The notes: generated by a model not told the origin, from the letters alone. A stretch of 64,000 bases of DNA from Microbacterium sp. zg-B185 (GCF_030246885.1 NZ_CP126739.1:744001-808000); one strand, 5' to 3'. Numbered from the stretch's first letter, positions 25,381 through 37,662 are shown. Program-made: numbers and translations.

Positions 25381-27362
25381 GCCGCCCGCCGCGGTACGCA
25401 GAATTTCACATAGAAGCTCTTCGGGACGCGGTTGAGCTTCCACATCAGCCAGAAGAACGGGCGGAGCAACTCGAAACGCCGCTTGTACGTCGAGTAGTCG
25501 GTGTAGTCCTTCCGCGGCATCGTCATCACATGCTCGAACTCCGCGTCGGTGAAGCCGAGCCTCTTCTTGACCATGGCGATGAGCTCGGGGTCACCGAACC
25601 GCGGCTCGATGAACTGGGCGGCCGCGACGCGGCGGTCCATCTGACCGGAGCGCACCAGTGCGGAAAGCTCGATCTGCCGGAAGTTGATTCCGAACCGCGT
25701 CGGCAGGAAGTAGGTGTGATAGAAGGCGGTGAAACGGTTCTCGAGATGATGGCCGCCGTACCATTTCCACCCGAACTGTTCCGCGAGGAACTTCTTCGCG
25801 TCCTCCTTGTTGTAGTCGATCCAGTACAGCGGGCGAGTGCGCTGGATGCGGCTGAACGCGGACCACCGGACGAACTTCCCGAAGTCGAGATTGGGGAAGG
25901 TCTTCATCGGAAGCCTGCCGAACTTGCGGTGCACTCCCTTGATGTAGCCGCCGTCCATGTACAGCCAGCCCATCGGCGAGATTCCCTCGGTGCGGAACGA
26001 GTGTCCTTCGACGATGTGGCGAATGCCGTGCTTCTCGGCGGCTCGGTACAGCACGCCCATGAAGCCGATATCGGTGGGCGCTTCGATGTCCTTGACTCCG
26101 GCGAGCATGAACGACCGGTAGATGTCGTCGTACTCCGCGTTGTCCACGACGTACGTCTCCAGTTCGACACCGAGCTTCTCGAGCACCGCGAAGATGTTCG
26201 ATGTCGCGGTGGGGGAGTTCCACGTGTTGTCGAAGTGGACTGCCAGCGGGCGGACGCCCTTCGAGACGAGCAGATGTGCCAGGTATGACGAATCGGTTCC
26301 GCCGCTGACGCCCATGATGCAGTCGTACTGCTTGCCATCGCCGGCAGCTTTCAGTTCGCCCACGAACCGGTCCAGCGCCCGCTCGCTCTCGGGCCCGATG
26401 GGGTACTGCCGATCGAGCGAATCATGCAGATGGCAGTAGTAGCAGACGCCCTGGGGGTCGAATGCAGCCCCGGGCACGTCCGACGTGATGATGCACCGGG
26501 CGCAGACACGGGGTGAGCTCAGGAAATCCTCCGCTGCCTCGATGTCGATGTCATGGGTGAGTGCGGCAGACGCGGCCTGGTCGTTCCGGCCCTCGGCCAG
26601 GTGAGCGAACAGGGTATCGATCTGCGGCCGCGTGGGGTAGTTGATGAGCACGCTGTCGCGACCGGCCTGCATGACGAAGGCGGAGCCGGCTGCCACCGCC
26701 GATGCGCCGGAGTGCTCGATCGGGGCAACCAGGTCTTCGCGCGTGCCCGCTCCACCATGCGCGATCACAGGCACCGTGGAGGACTCGACGACGTCGCGCA
26801 CCAGTTCCAGATCGATGCCCTGGCGGGTGCCCTCTCTGTCGATCGCGGTGACCATAATCTCGCCGACACCGACCTCGTGAGCCCGCGCGACCCATTCGCT
26901 GAGGTCCAGGCCGGCACGGACGGTGCCGGCTTTGTCGTAAGGCACGTAGCCCGTCGCCGTAAGCCGAACATCAACGGCACCGACGATCGCCTGGGATCCC
27001 AGCGCGCTGACCATCTCACGCACCGCATCGGGGTCGCGCGTGAGGGCGGTGTTGACGACGATCTTCTCGAAACCGGCGGAGATGATCCGTTCGGCGTGCT
27101 CCACGGTCTCGACGCCCCCGCCATATGCCAGCGGGATGAACGCCTCCGAGGAGATGCGACGCAGCAGCTCCATCGACGACGGGACGCGGCTGCGGGCGCC
27201 GGATATGTCCAGGATCATCAGTTCGTCGACTTCGAGATCGTTGAAGATGCTGATCACGTTCACCGGATCGCCCACGTAGCGTGCGTCGCCGAACTCGCGC
27301 GTCTTCACCAGGCGCTCGCCCTCGAGCAGCAGCACCGGGATGATGCGGGGATAGACATGCAT
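25377..27362 (-). CDS. Fused AglZ/HisF2-type protein and WbpG-type N-acetyl sugar amidotransferase
   Basis: 661 residues with two joined enzymes. Residues 1-258 are a HisF-like barrel ('YPRIIPVLLLEGERLVKT', 'LDISGAR', 'LAYGGGVET', 'VTAIDREGTRQG', 'IAHGGAG'). The histidine-pathway catalytic Asp of the first strand is replaced by Leu, as in HisF2/AglZ proteins, while the Asp at 131 (GAVDVR) is kept. Residues about 284-661 are WbpG/PseA-like: a likely zinc site (Cys 287, 290, 307, 310), PP-loop 'GVSGGTDSSYL' (353-359) and 'VEGHSFRTEGISP'. In Pseudomonas the separate HisF2, HisH2 and WbpG proteins convert an acetamido to an acetamidino group. The ATG overlaps the hisH-like stop by one base. One continuous frame supports a genuine fusion. 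Confidence 0.9.
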   Translation of the reverse strand: MHVYPRIIPVLLLEGERLVKTREFGDARYVGDPVNVISIFNDLEVDELMILDISGARSRVPSSMELLRRISSEAFIPLAYGGGVETVEHAERIISAGFEKIVVNTALTRDPDAVREMVSALGSQAIVGAVDVRLTATGYVPYDKAGTVRAGLDLSEWVARAHEVGVGEIMVTAIDREGTRQGIDLELVRDVVESSTVPVIAHGGAGTREDLVAPIEHSGASAVAAGSAFVMQAGRDSVLINYPTRPQIDTLFAHLAEGRNDQAASAALTHDIDIEAAEDFLSSPRVCARCIITSDVPGAAFDPQGVCYYCHLHDSLDRQYPIGPESERALDRFVGELKAAGDGKQYDCIMGVSGGTDSSYLAHLLVSKGVRPLAVHFDNTWNSPTATSNIFAVLEKLGVELETYVVDNAEYDDIYRSFMLAGVKDIEAPTDIGFMGVLYRAAEKHGIRHIVEGHSFRTEGISPMGWLYMDGGYIKGVHRKFGRLPMKTFPNLDFGKFVRWSAFSRIQRTRPLYWIDYNKEDAKKFLAEQFGWKWYGGHHLENRFTAFYHTYFLPTRFGINFRQIELSALVRSGQMDRRVAAAQFIEPRFGDPELIAMVKKRLGFTDAEFEHVMTMPRKDYTDYSTYKRRFELLRPFFWLMWKLNRVPKSFYVKFCVPRRAA

Positions 27363-27994
27363 CAGAGCTCCACCTCCGCGAACTCTCGCAGGATCGCCAG
27401 ACCGAAGCGATGGCTCTTTTCGGGATGGAACTGAATCCCGATGACGTTGTCGCGCTCGACCGTCGATGCGAACCGCGTCCCGTAGTCGGTCCATGTCAGC
27501 ACGTCCTCCTCCCGATCGGGCTCGACAGCGAAGGAGTGTACGAAATAGTAGCGGCCTCCGTCGGTCAGCGACGGGGCAAGCCGAGATGGCTTGGCGGATG
27601 AGACGGTGCTCCAGCCCATGTGGGGGATGAGGAGGCGGCGGCCGTCGACGACATCGGGGAATCGCCGAGCCCGCCCGGAGACGAGTCCGAGACCGGGGAG
27701 GACCCCTTCGTCGCTGCCGTCCATGAGCAACTGCATTCCGAGGCAGACTCCTGCCAGCGGCACTCCGCGATCGCGTGCCGCCCGGACGATCACGTCACTC
27801 AGGTTGCGAACGCGCAGCTGTTCGACGGCACGGTCGAAGGCACCCACTCCGGGGAGGATGATGCGTCGCGCAGCGGCGATGGTAGCAGGGTCGCCAGACA
27901 CCTCGGCCGACCGCCCCACCTTCGCAAGCGCGTTACGGAGAGAGCCGAGGTTGCCGACTCCGTAGTCGACGATCGTGACGTCGGGTGCGGTCAT
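27362..27994 (-). CDS. HisH-type glutamine amidotransferase (HisH2, acetamidino-sugar pathway)
   Basis: 210-residue class I glutaminase. 'TIVDYGVGNLGSLRNAL', nucleophile loop 'GVCLGMQLL' (Cys near 83) and 'GIQFHPEKS' with the catalytic His-Glu pair are intact. It should therefore release ammonia from glutamine. Its partner is the HisF-like half of the next protein, not a histidine enzyme: no other his genes are present and the neighbours are sugar enzymes. The ATG overlaps the aminotransferase stop by 4 bp (ATGA), and its own stop overlaps the next start by one base. It is therefore central to one coupled operon. Confidence 0.9.
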   Translation of the reverse strand: MTAPDVTIVDYGVGNLGSLRNALAKVGRSAEVSGDPATIAAARRIILPGVGAFDRAVEQLRVRNLSDVIVRAARDRGVPLAGVCLGMQLLMDGSDEGVLPGLGLVSGRARRFPDVVDGRRLLIPHMGWSTVSSAKPSRLAPSLTDGGRYYFVHSFAVEPDREEDVLTWTDYGTRFASTVERDNVIGIQFHPEKSHRFGLAILREFAEVEL

Positions 27995-29106
27995 ACCACT
28001 CGCTCGCTCTCCGCGACGCTCTCACCCAGCGCGAGGGCGATCAGATCCAGATCGTCCGGCGTGAGCTGCGGGTACAGCGGCAGGGTCAGCGCCTGGTGAT
28101 GGGCCCGGGTCGTGTGGGGCAGCGCCTCGTCGCGGATGTCGAAGCGATCCCGGAAGTACGGCTGCAGGTGCATCCCGTAGGTTCCGAGCGTGGTCTCGAC
28201 ATCCCGTGCGCGCATCGATCGGATCACAGCATCCCGATCGATCGAGTCATCAAGCATCACGACGTACGACTGGAAGGTGTGCTCCGTTCCGGCGGCCGAA
28301 CAGGGAGTGCGCACGCCCTCCAAATTTGAGAGCCGGTCGGTCAGTGCGGCGGCTGCGCGGCGACGTCCCGAGACGATCTCGTCGATGCGCTGCATCTGCG
28401 CCAGGCCGATCGCCGAATGCACGTCACTGAGCCGATAGTTGAAGCCCGCGTCGATGAACTCCATGTAGAGCTCCCCACGCGTCGCACCGTGCGCGCGGAG
28501 CACCGCGATGCGTGCCGCGAGCTCATCGTCGTCCGTCATGATCATCCCCCCTTCCGCGGTCGTGATGATCTTGCGCGGATGGAAGGAGAACACGCCCGCG
28601 GTGGCCAGGGAACCGGCCTGACGGCCGTGGTAGGTGCCGCCCAGCGCACATGCGGCATCCTCGATGACCGGCAGCCCGTATCTGGCTGCGATGTCGTTGA
28701 TGGGCGACATCTCGGCGCAGAGCCCGAAGGCGTGCACCGGCATGATCGCCCGGGTGCGCGGCGTGATCGCAGCTTCCACCAGAGCCGGATCGAGGTTGAA
28801 GGTGTCCTCGACGATGTCCACGAAGATCGGAACCGCGGACTGCTGGATGACGGCGTTTGCGGTCGCTGGGAAGCTGAAGCCCGGGATGATGACCTCATCG
28901 CCGGCACTGACGCCCAGAGCCACGAGAGTGAGATGCAGCCCAGTCGTCGCGGAGCTCACTGCCGCGGCGTGCCGCGTGCCGACGTACTCCTTGACCGCAA
29001 GCTCGAATTCGGCGGTGCGGGCGCCCTGCGTGAGGTAGCCGGATTCGAGTACGGCGCGCACAGCGTCGACCTCTGCCGCGCCGGTGAGCGGAATGTTGAG
29101 TCTCAT
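27991..29106 (-). CDS. DegT/DnrJ/EryC1 sugar aminotransferase
   Basis: 371-residue PLP enzyme. 'YLTQGARTAEFELAVKEYVGTRHAAAVSSATTGLHL', 'EDAACALGGTYHG' and the lysine loop 'FSFHPRKIITTAEGGM' are diagnostic; the Lys forms the internal aldimine. It would aminate a keto nucleotide sugar, plausibly the product of the SDR enzyme encoded just upstream (4-bp overlap). It differs clearly from the WbpE-like enzyme at 13078. The two therefore probably act at different carbons or on different sugars. The exact substrate is unknown; 4-amination of a 4-keto-6-deoxy sugar is a guess. Confidence 0.85.
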   Translation of the reverse strand: MRLNIPLTGAAEVDAVRAVLESGYLTQGARTAEFELAVKEYVGTRHAAAVSSATTGLHLTLVALGVSAGDEVIIPGFSFPATANAVIQQSAVPIFVDIVEDTFNLDPALVEAAITPRTRAIMPVHAFGLCAEMSPINDIAARYGLPVIEDAACALGGTYHGRQAGSLATAGVFSFHPRKIITTAEGGMIMTDDDELAARIAVLRAHGATRGELYMEFIDAGFNYRLSDVHSAIGLAQMQRIDEIVSGRRRAAAALTDRLSNLEGVRTPCSAAGTEHTFQSYVVMLDDSIDRDAVIRSMRARDVETTLGTYGMHLQPYFRDRFDIRDEALPHTTRAHHQALTLPLYPQLTPDDLDLIALALGESVAESERVV

Positions 29107-30068
29107 GCAAGAACCGAGGTGTACCAGTCGATCGTCTGGGCCAGCGCGTCGTCCGAAAGGGTCGGTGCCTCGTGTCCGAGGATCCCCTGAAGCTTCGAGA
29201 CATCGGCGAGGTGGCGTCGGACGTCGCCCGCCCGCTGCTCAGAGTGGAACACCGGATGATCCGAGGCACCCATGATCGCCAGGATCCTCCGAACAAGTTC
29301 GTTGACGGATGTCTCCACGCCGGTCGCGACGTTCAGCACCTGTCCTCGGCACGCGGCCGAGTCATGTATCTGCGCGATCAGGTCGGCGGTGTCCTTCACG
29401 AAGATGAAGTCCCGCGTCTGTTCGCCGTCCCCGTAGATCTCGATCGGGGCGCCGTCGAGCACGCGCCGCACGATGATGGGCACGATCCCCGCGTAGGACC
29501 CGGGATTCTGGCGGGGACCGATGTTGTTGAACGGTCGGATCACCGTCGCATCGATGTTGAAGGTCTGCACGTACGACTCGATGATGTGGTCGGCGGCGGA
29601 CTTGCTCGCCGCATACGGGGTGATGGCATCGTGCGGGTGGCCTTCGTCCATCGGGATGTACCGAGCCGACCCGTATGCCTCCGAGCTCGAGACGTGGACG
29701 ACCCGCTCCACCAGACCCCGCCGGGCGATTTCGCAGAACGCCGTGGCGATTCCGACGTTCGTCTGCACCGTCCAGGCGGGGTAGGTGAGCGAGGTTGGCA
29801 GCGGAATGACCGCGAGGTCGAAGACCGTCTCGACCTCGTGCGCAACGACGACATCCTGCATCGCGGCCAGATCTGCGGCGTCGAGGCGTATCACGTCGAG
29901 GTCTGGGCGGGCGCGCCGAGCATCGGTCAGATTGTCCATGCTGCCCAGAAAGAAGTTGTCCACGACGGTGACCCGCGCGGGGCCATCCGCCAACAGCCGG
30001 TCAACCAAATGACTGCCGATGAATCCGGCGCCGCCGGTGACCAAGATCGACTTCGACCTGACTGACAT
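29103..30068 (-). CDS. Extended SDR nucleotide-sugar epimerase/dehydratase
   Basis: 321 residues. NAD-binding '[19 protein letters not shown]', catalytic 'VSSSEAYGSARYIPMDE' and 'PYAASKSAADH' (the YxxxK tyrosine and lysine), then 'RPFNNIGPRQNPGSYAGIVP' and 'RDFIFVKDTADLI'. It resembles LegB-type dehydratases and GalE-like enzymes ('SEAYGSARYIP' matches the LegB pattern as I recall it), so 4,6-dehydratase or 4-epimerase activity are both open. It is the first gene of the five-gene minus-strand operon running to 24196, and is divergent from the acetyltransferase at 30172. Confidence 0.8.
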   Translation of the reverse strand: MSVRSKSILVTGGAGFIGSHLVDRLLADGPARVTVVDNFFLGSMDNLTDARRARPDLDVIRLDAADLAAMQDVVVAHEVETVFDLAVIPLPTSLTYPAWTVQTNVGIATAFCEIARRGLVERVVHVSSSEAYGSARYIPMDEGHPHDAITPYAASKSAADHIIESYVQTFNIDATVIRPFNNIGPRQNPGSYAGIVPIIVRRVLDGAPIEIYGDGEQTRDFIFVKDTADLIAQIHDSAACRGQVLNVATGVETSVNELVRRILAIMGASDHPVFHSEQRAGDVRRHLADVSKLQGILGHEAPTLSDDALAQTIDWYTSVLA

Positions 30069-30086
30069 GGGACGAGTCCAAACGCG

Positions 30087-30092
30087 TAGAGT
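30087..30092 (+). promoter_or_regulatory. -10 box in the divergent gap, acetyltransferase side
   Basis: TAGAGT, about 80 nt before the GTG at 30172, in the 103-bp gap between two divergent sugar operons. No certain -35. Confidence 0.25.
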
Positions 30093-30171
30093 TCTCGAAG
30101 GTCACGGGAGGTGCGACAGACGCCGACCATCCTATGCGCATCGAACTGTGCGGAGCGGAGGATACACGTCC

Positions 30172-30624
30172 GTGGAAGGCAACACCCCGGCCGATGCGAC
30201 CGCGTGGCACGGCGTGCCGCCCAACCGCTTCAACCCTCATGCGTGGATCGTGGGCGAGCCGCTCATCGGCGATGGCGTATGGATCGGTGCCTTCACGGTG
30301 ATCGACGGCAGCGGCGGCCTGACGATCGGGGACGGCTGCGAGATCTCGTCAGGCGCGCAGATCTACTCGCACTCGACAGTGGCGAGGTGTGTGAGCGAAC
30401 GAGCCAGCGGTACAGAACGTGCCGCGACCACGATCGGCGCGCACGTACACGTCGGCGCCAATGCCGTCATCCTGATGGGCGCATCGATCGGGGATCACAG
30501 CGTGGTCGCCGCGGGAGCCGTCGTGCGGGAGCACACGGTCGCGCCGCCCTACAGCGTGTTGAAGGGCGTGCCGGCTCGAGTGGTGGAAGGCGCGGCGAGC
30601 AAGTTCATGCCGCACGCGCCGTAA
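30172..30624 (+). CDS. Hexapeptide-repeat (left-handed beta-helix) acyltransferase
   Basis: 150 residues. Hexapeptide repeats dominate: 'IGDGVWIGAFTVIDGSGGLTIGDGCEISSGAQIYSH', then 'TIGAHVHVGANAVILMGASIGDHSVVAAGAVV'. The common C-terminal 'YSVLKGVPARVV' closes the fold. GTG at 30172 follows GGAGGA (30157-30162), which decides against longer versions of the frame. The gene is divergent from the SDR-DegT operon and is a good candidate to acetylate the amino sugar those enzymes make. O-acetylation is the alternative. Confidence 0.8.
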   Translation: MEGNTPADATAWHGVPPNRFNPHAWIVGEPLIGDGVWIGAFTVIDGSGGLTIGDGCEISSGAQIYSHSTVARCVSERASGTERAATTIGAHVHVGANAVILMGASIGDHSVVAAGAVVREHTVAPPYSVLKGVPARVVEGAASKFMPHAP

Positions 30625-30668
30625 TCGACGCGACGTCCGCCAGTCGGCCACTGTCTCGCGCGTCGCCA

Positions 30669-30674
30669 TAGACT
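30669..30674 (+). promoter_or_regulatory. -10 box, probable leaderless start of the WbpI-like gene
   Basis: TAGACT ends 7 nt before the GTG start at 30682, with no ribosome binding site between. The same box and spacing recur at 49839-49844. Confidence 0.45.
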
Positions 30675-30681
30675 CGCCCCT

Positions 30682-31746
30682 GTGAAGGTGCTCAGCGTCG
30701 TCGGCGCCCGCCCGCAGTTCGTGAAGCTCGCGCCGGTGGCGCGGGCGGCTCGGACGGACGGTGTCGACCATGTGATCGTGCACACCGGTCAGCACTACGA
30801 CGCGATGCTCTCTGACGTCTTCTTCGAGGGACTCGGCATCCCCGCGCCCGATGTGCACCTCGGTGTCGGCTCGGGCTCCCACGGCGTTCAGACCGGCGCG
30901 ATGCTGGCGGCGTTGGACGGGGTCATCGACCAGTACCGCCCCGACTGGGTCCTGGTGTACGGGGACACCAATTCCACGCTCGCGGCAGCCGTGAGTGCGG
31001 TGAAGCAGCACGTTCCGGTGGCGCATCTGGAAGCCGGGCTGCGATCCTTCAATCGACGGATGCCGGAGGAGCACAATCGCGTCCTGACGGATCATGCCGC
31101 TGATCTTCTGCTCGCTCCGACCGAGACCGCGATGCAGCATCTCGGAGCAGAGGGCCTGGCCGGCCGATCGGTACTGGTGGGCGATGTCATGACCGACGTG
31201 CTCCTGACGGTGCGTGCCGGTGTCAACGACCAGGTCGGCGATCTGGCAGAGGAACTCGGTCTGACGGTCGGTGCCTACTACCTGGCCACCATCCACCGGG
31301 CGGAGAACACCGATGACCCGCACAGGCTCCGGGCCATCGTTTCGGCGCTGGCGGCGCTGGATCGGCCGGTTATCCTTCTCGCGCATCCGAGGCTCGTCGC
31401 GCGAGCGGTCACGGCGGGGCTGGGCCTGACCGAGGGGGTCCTTGTCGCGCATGCCCCCCTGGGATACGCCGAGCTGATTGCGGCGGTCCTCGGCAGCGCC
31501 GGCGTCGTCACGGACTCGGGCGGCCTTCAGAAAGAGGCGTTCCTGCTCGGAGTGCCGTGCACCACGGTCCGATCGGAAACCGAGTGGGTGGAGACCATCG
31601 ATCTCGGGTGGAACGTCCTTGCTCCCGCACCCGAGGACATCGCCGCCGCGGTGCTTCGCACCCGGCCGCGGGAGTCGGGAGCGGCGCCCTACGGCGACGG
31701 TCACGCCGCCGAGCGCGTCATCGCGTCGCTTCGTCGGGGAGCGTGA
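30682..31746 (+). CDS. Non-hydrolysing UDP-sugar 2-epimerase, WbpI type (WecB/MnaA superfamily)
   Basis: 354 residues. The signature blocks follow the WbpI subgroup and not WecB/MnaA: 'GARPQFVKLAPV' instead of GTRPEAIK, 'TGQHYDAML' instead of TAQHR, 'GDTNSTLA' instead of GDTTTT, and 'EAGLRSFNRRMPEEHNR'. The later 'TDSGGLQKEAFLLGVPC' and 'RSETEWVE' are common to the superfamily. WbpI converts UDP-GlcNAc3NAcA to UDP-ManNAc3NAcA. This reading is supported by WbpA-, B-, D-, E- and G-like genes in the same window. Ordinary UDP-GlcNAc 2-epimerase activity remains possible. It overlaps the convergent acyltransferase by 29 bp. Confidence 0.85.
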   Translation: MKVLSVVGARPQFVKLAPVARAARTDGVDHVIVHTGQHYDAMLSDVFFEGLGIPAPDVHLGVGSGSHGVQTGAMLAALDGVIDQYRPDWVLVYGDTNSTLAAAVSAVKQHVPVAHLEAGLRSFNRRMPEEHNRVLTDHAADLLLAPTETAMQHLGAEGLAGRSVLVGDVMTDVLLTVRAGVNDQVGDLAEELGLTVGAYYLATIHRAENTDDPHRLRAIVSALAALDRPVILLAHPRLVARAVTAGLGLTEGVLVAHAPLGYAELIAAVLGSAGVVTDSGGLQKEAFLLGVPCTTVRSETEWVETIDLGWNVLAPAPEDIAAAVLRTRPRESGAAPYGDGHAAERVIASLRRGA

Positions 31747-32911
31747 CAGCCAGTGGTGCCGGCGGCTTGGCCTGCCTCCGCGACTCGCGTCGCATCCGCC
31801 GCCCCACTTCTGCGGCGCGCAGCTTCGATTCCACGGGCCGTTCGAGCCAGATGTGCAGGGCTGCGGCGCAGGTGATCGCAACGATCAGCAGCGCAGCAAA
31901 CCACAGGAGGTTCATCCACCGCGCGGGCTGGAGTCCGAAGATGTTCAGGGCCGCGTAGATCACGGTGGCGTGGATCAAGTAGAAGGCGAATGACCACTCG
32001 CCGAGCAGGACGAGCGGGCGCCATCTCATCCATCGAACCCGACCGGCAACCTCAGCGGCGGATGTCGTCACGATGAGGGCGGCGAAGAGCAGCGTCATCA
32101 GCGCCGGCAGCAGCATCGCGAAGACGGTCAGCAGCAGCGATCCTGCAGCGAACCGCTCCGTCAGCACGTAGCCGATGGCCACCACGCCGATGCCGGCGGC
32201 AGGCAGCCAGGGGTGCACTCCTGCCCGCCAGCCCAGGCGGAAGGCCCACGCCAGGCACATGCCGAGGACAAATTCGTTCAGGCGCAGGATCGGCAACGGC
32301 AGCGTCGCCACCCACCCGGCGGGACTCAGCTGGATCAGGACTCGGATGGCGATCGTCACCACGGCCACCACCGCCGCCGAGACGAGAGCTCCGCGACGCC
32401 CCATGCGCGTGAGCACAGCGGCGAAGAACGGGTGCAGCGCGTAGAAGAAGGCCTCCACCGTGAGCGTCCAGGCAGCCGGATTCCCGGAGAAGAGGATGGC
32501 AGGATCCCTCGACCAGCCCTGGAGGAGGAAGACCGACAGGAGCAGGGCGCCGACGCTGAAAGGCCTCACCCACCAGTCCTGAGGGGCCGGAGCGAAGCTG
32601 TAGAAGACCGGAATGGCCAGCAGCAGCGTCACGAAGTGCAGAGGGTAGATCCGCGCGAAACGGCGCCAGTAGAACGTGGACTTCGCTGTACCCGGCCGCA
32701 GCGAGTAGGTGAGGACGAATCCGGACAGGATGAAGAAGAACGCCACGCCGTAGTCCCCGAAAGCCAGGAACGAGTTCACAGCAGGCGCGAGGGGCGCGAA
32801 CACGACGATGTGGAAGCCGAATACGGCGAACGCCGCCCACCACCGAAGCCCGGTGATCGCGTCGAGACGTGGCGCGTGCGCGGCGTCTCTGAGATTGATT
32901 GCCGAGTCCAC
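31718..32911 (-). CDS. Acyltransferase 3 family membrane protein (OafA-like)
   Basis: 397 residues, about ten membrane helices. The family opening 'DAITGLRWWAAFAVFGFHIVVFAPL' (catalytic-type His), 'YGVAFFFILSGFVLTY', 'RRFARIYPLH' and the terminal 'WSFAFYLIHATVIY' are present. Such proteins acylate, usually acetylate, exported glycans. The GTG at 32911 is my choice; the frame stays open upstream to about 32974, so the start is uncertain. It is divergent from the dehydrogenase at 32989, and its 3' end overlaps the epimerase gene by 29 bp. Confidence 0.82.
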   Translation of the reverse strand: MDSAINLRDAAHAPRLDAITGLRWWAAFAVFGFHIVVFAPLAPAVNSFLAFGDYGVAFFFILSGFVLTYSLRPGTAKSTFYWRRFARIYPLHFVTLLLAIPVFYSFAPAPQDWWVRPFSVGALLLSVFLLQGWSRDPAILFSGNPAAWTLTVEAFFYALHPFFAAVLTRMGRRGALVSAAVVAVVTIAIRVLIQLSPAGWVATLPLPILRLNEFVLGMCLAWAFRLGWRAGVHPWLPAAGIGVVAIGYVLTERFAAGSLLLTVFAMLLPALMTLLFAALIVTTSAAEVAGRVRWMRWRPLVLLGEWSFAFYLIHATVIYAALNIFGLQPARWMNLLWFAALLIVAITCAAALHIWLERPVESKLRAAEVGRRMRRESRRQAKPPAPLAVTLPDEATR

Positions 32912-32976
32912 GGGTATCGATTGTACGGCGAGTGCATGCTCCGCCCCGCCGCCCCCGCGGCTGACGACGCGCACCG

Positions 32977-32982
32977 TAGACT
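32977..32982 (+). promoter_or_regulatory. -10 box, probable leaderless start of the nucleotide-sugar dehydrogenase
   Basis: TAGACT ends 6 nt before the ATG at 32989, leaving no room for a ribosome binding site. Confidence 0.45.
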
Positions 32983-34277
32983 TGCCGGATGCGTATCGCT
33001 GTCGTGGCGCTCGGGAAGATCGGGCTTCCGCTTGCCGTCCAGTTCGCCTCGTCCGGCCACGAAGTCGTGGGTGTCGACCTGAATCCCGCGACGGTGGATG
33101 CTGTCAACGCCCTGTCGCGGTCGTATCCGTACGAGGCCGGGTTGGATCAGGCGCTGGAGCGAGTAGTGCGGGCAGGGACGCTGCGCGCGACCACGGACTT
33201 CGCCGATGCCGTTCCGAGCTCGGACGTCGTCGTCGTCGTCGTACCGCTCGTCGTGGACGACGTGACCTGGGAGCCCGATTTCGCGCGGATGGACGCAGCC
33301 ACCGAATCCATCGGGATGCACCTCAGCCCCGGGACGCTCGTGTCCTACGAGACCACGCTTCCGGTGGGCACCACCCGCGGACGATGGAAGCCCATGCTCG
33401 AAGACGGCTCAGGGCTGATGGAGGGCGAGGACTTCCACCTCGCGTTCTCGCCTGAGCGCGTGCTGACGGGCCGCGTTTTCACGGACTTGCGGAGGTATCC
33501 CAAGCTGATCGGAGGTCTCTCGCCGGCCGGCAGTGCCGCAGCGCGCGCGTTCTATGAAGCGGTGCTCGAGTTCGATGATCGCGGCGATCTGACGCGTCCC
33601 AACGGAGTCTGGGACCTGGGATCCACGGAGGCCGCCGAGATGGCCAAGCTGGCGGAGACGACCTATCGTGACGTCAACATCGGACTCGCGAACCAGTTCG
33701 CCCTCTTCGCCGGAGAGAACGGGGTCGACATTTACCAGGTCATCGAAGCCTGCAACTCCCAGCCGTACAGCCACATCCACCGCCCCGGCATCTCCGTCGG
33801 GGGGCACTGCATTCCCGTTTACCCGCGCCTGTACCTCGCGACCGACCCTGATGCAGACATCATTCGATCCGCCCGCCTTCTGAACGCCTCGATGCCGGCG
33901 CGCCTCGTCGCTCAGGCTGCGGACGTCCTCGGTGATCTCTCCGGTCTGACAGCCGTCGTGCTCGGCGTCTCGTTTCGGGGCGGCGTGAAAGAGACGGCGT
34001 TCTCTGGGGTATTCCCGACAGTCGCGGCGCTGCGGGCTCGCGGGGCCATCGTGCGCGTTCACGATCCGCTGTACGACGATCATGAGCTGGACGAACTCGG
34101 CTTCACGCCTCACAGCCTCGGGGACCCCGTGGATCTGGCGATCCTGCACACCGACCACTCCGACTATCGGTCGCTCGCCCCGGTCGACCTCCCCGGCATC
34201 CGACTTCTCGTGGACGGACGCAACGTGACAGACCCCGCACGGTGGGCGGGCACGCCTCGGATCGTCGTCGGAGTCGG

Positions 34278-37560
<3,283 letters not shown>

Positions 37561-37662
37561 CCCATGGTGTCACAGGCATCGGCTCACGCTTTTCCCAGCG
37601 GCGCCATCGGTATCCTGAATCGTCCGCCGAGTCCTGTGCGGTCTCTGAAAGGTCATCCATCC

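Noticed and set aside
27362..27994. HisH and HisF names suggesting a histidine biosynthesis operon
   Set aside because: No other his gene is near, the HisF half has lost the first-strand catalytic Asp and is fused to WbpG, and all neighbours are sugar enzymes. These are acetamidino-sugar homologues.
30682..31746. Plain WecB (UDP-GlcNAc to UDP-ManNAc) with the 32989 gene as WecC, giving UDP-ManNAcA
   Set aside because: The epimerase motifs match WbpI better, and WbpB/D/E/G-like genes are present. Kept as an alternative but not as the main call.
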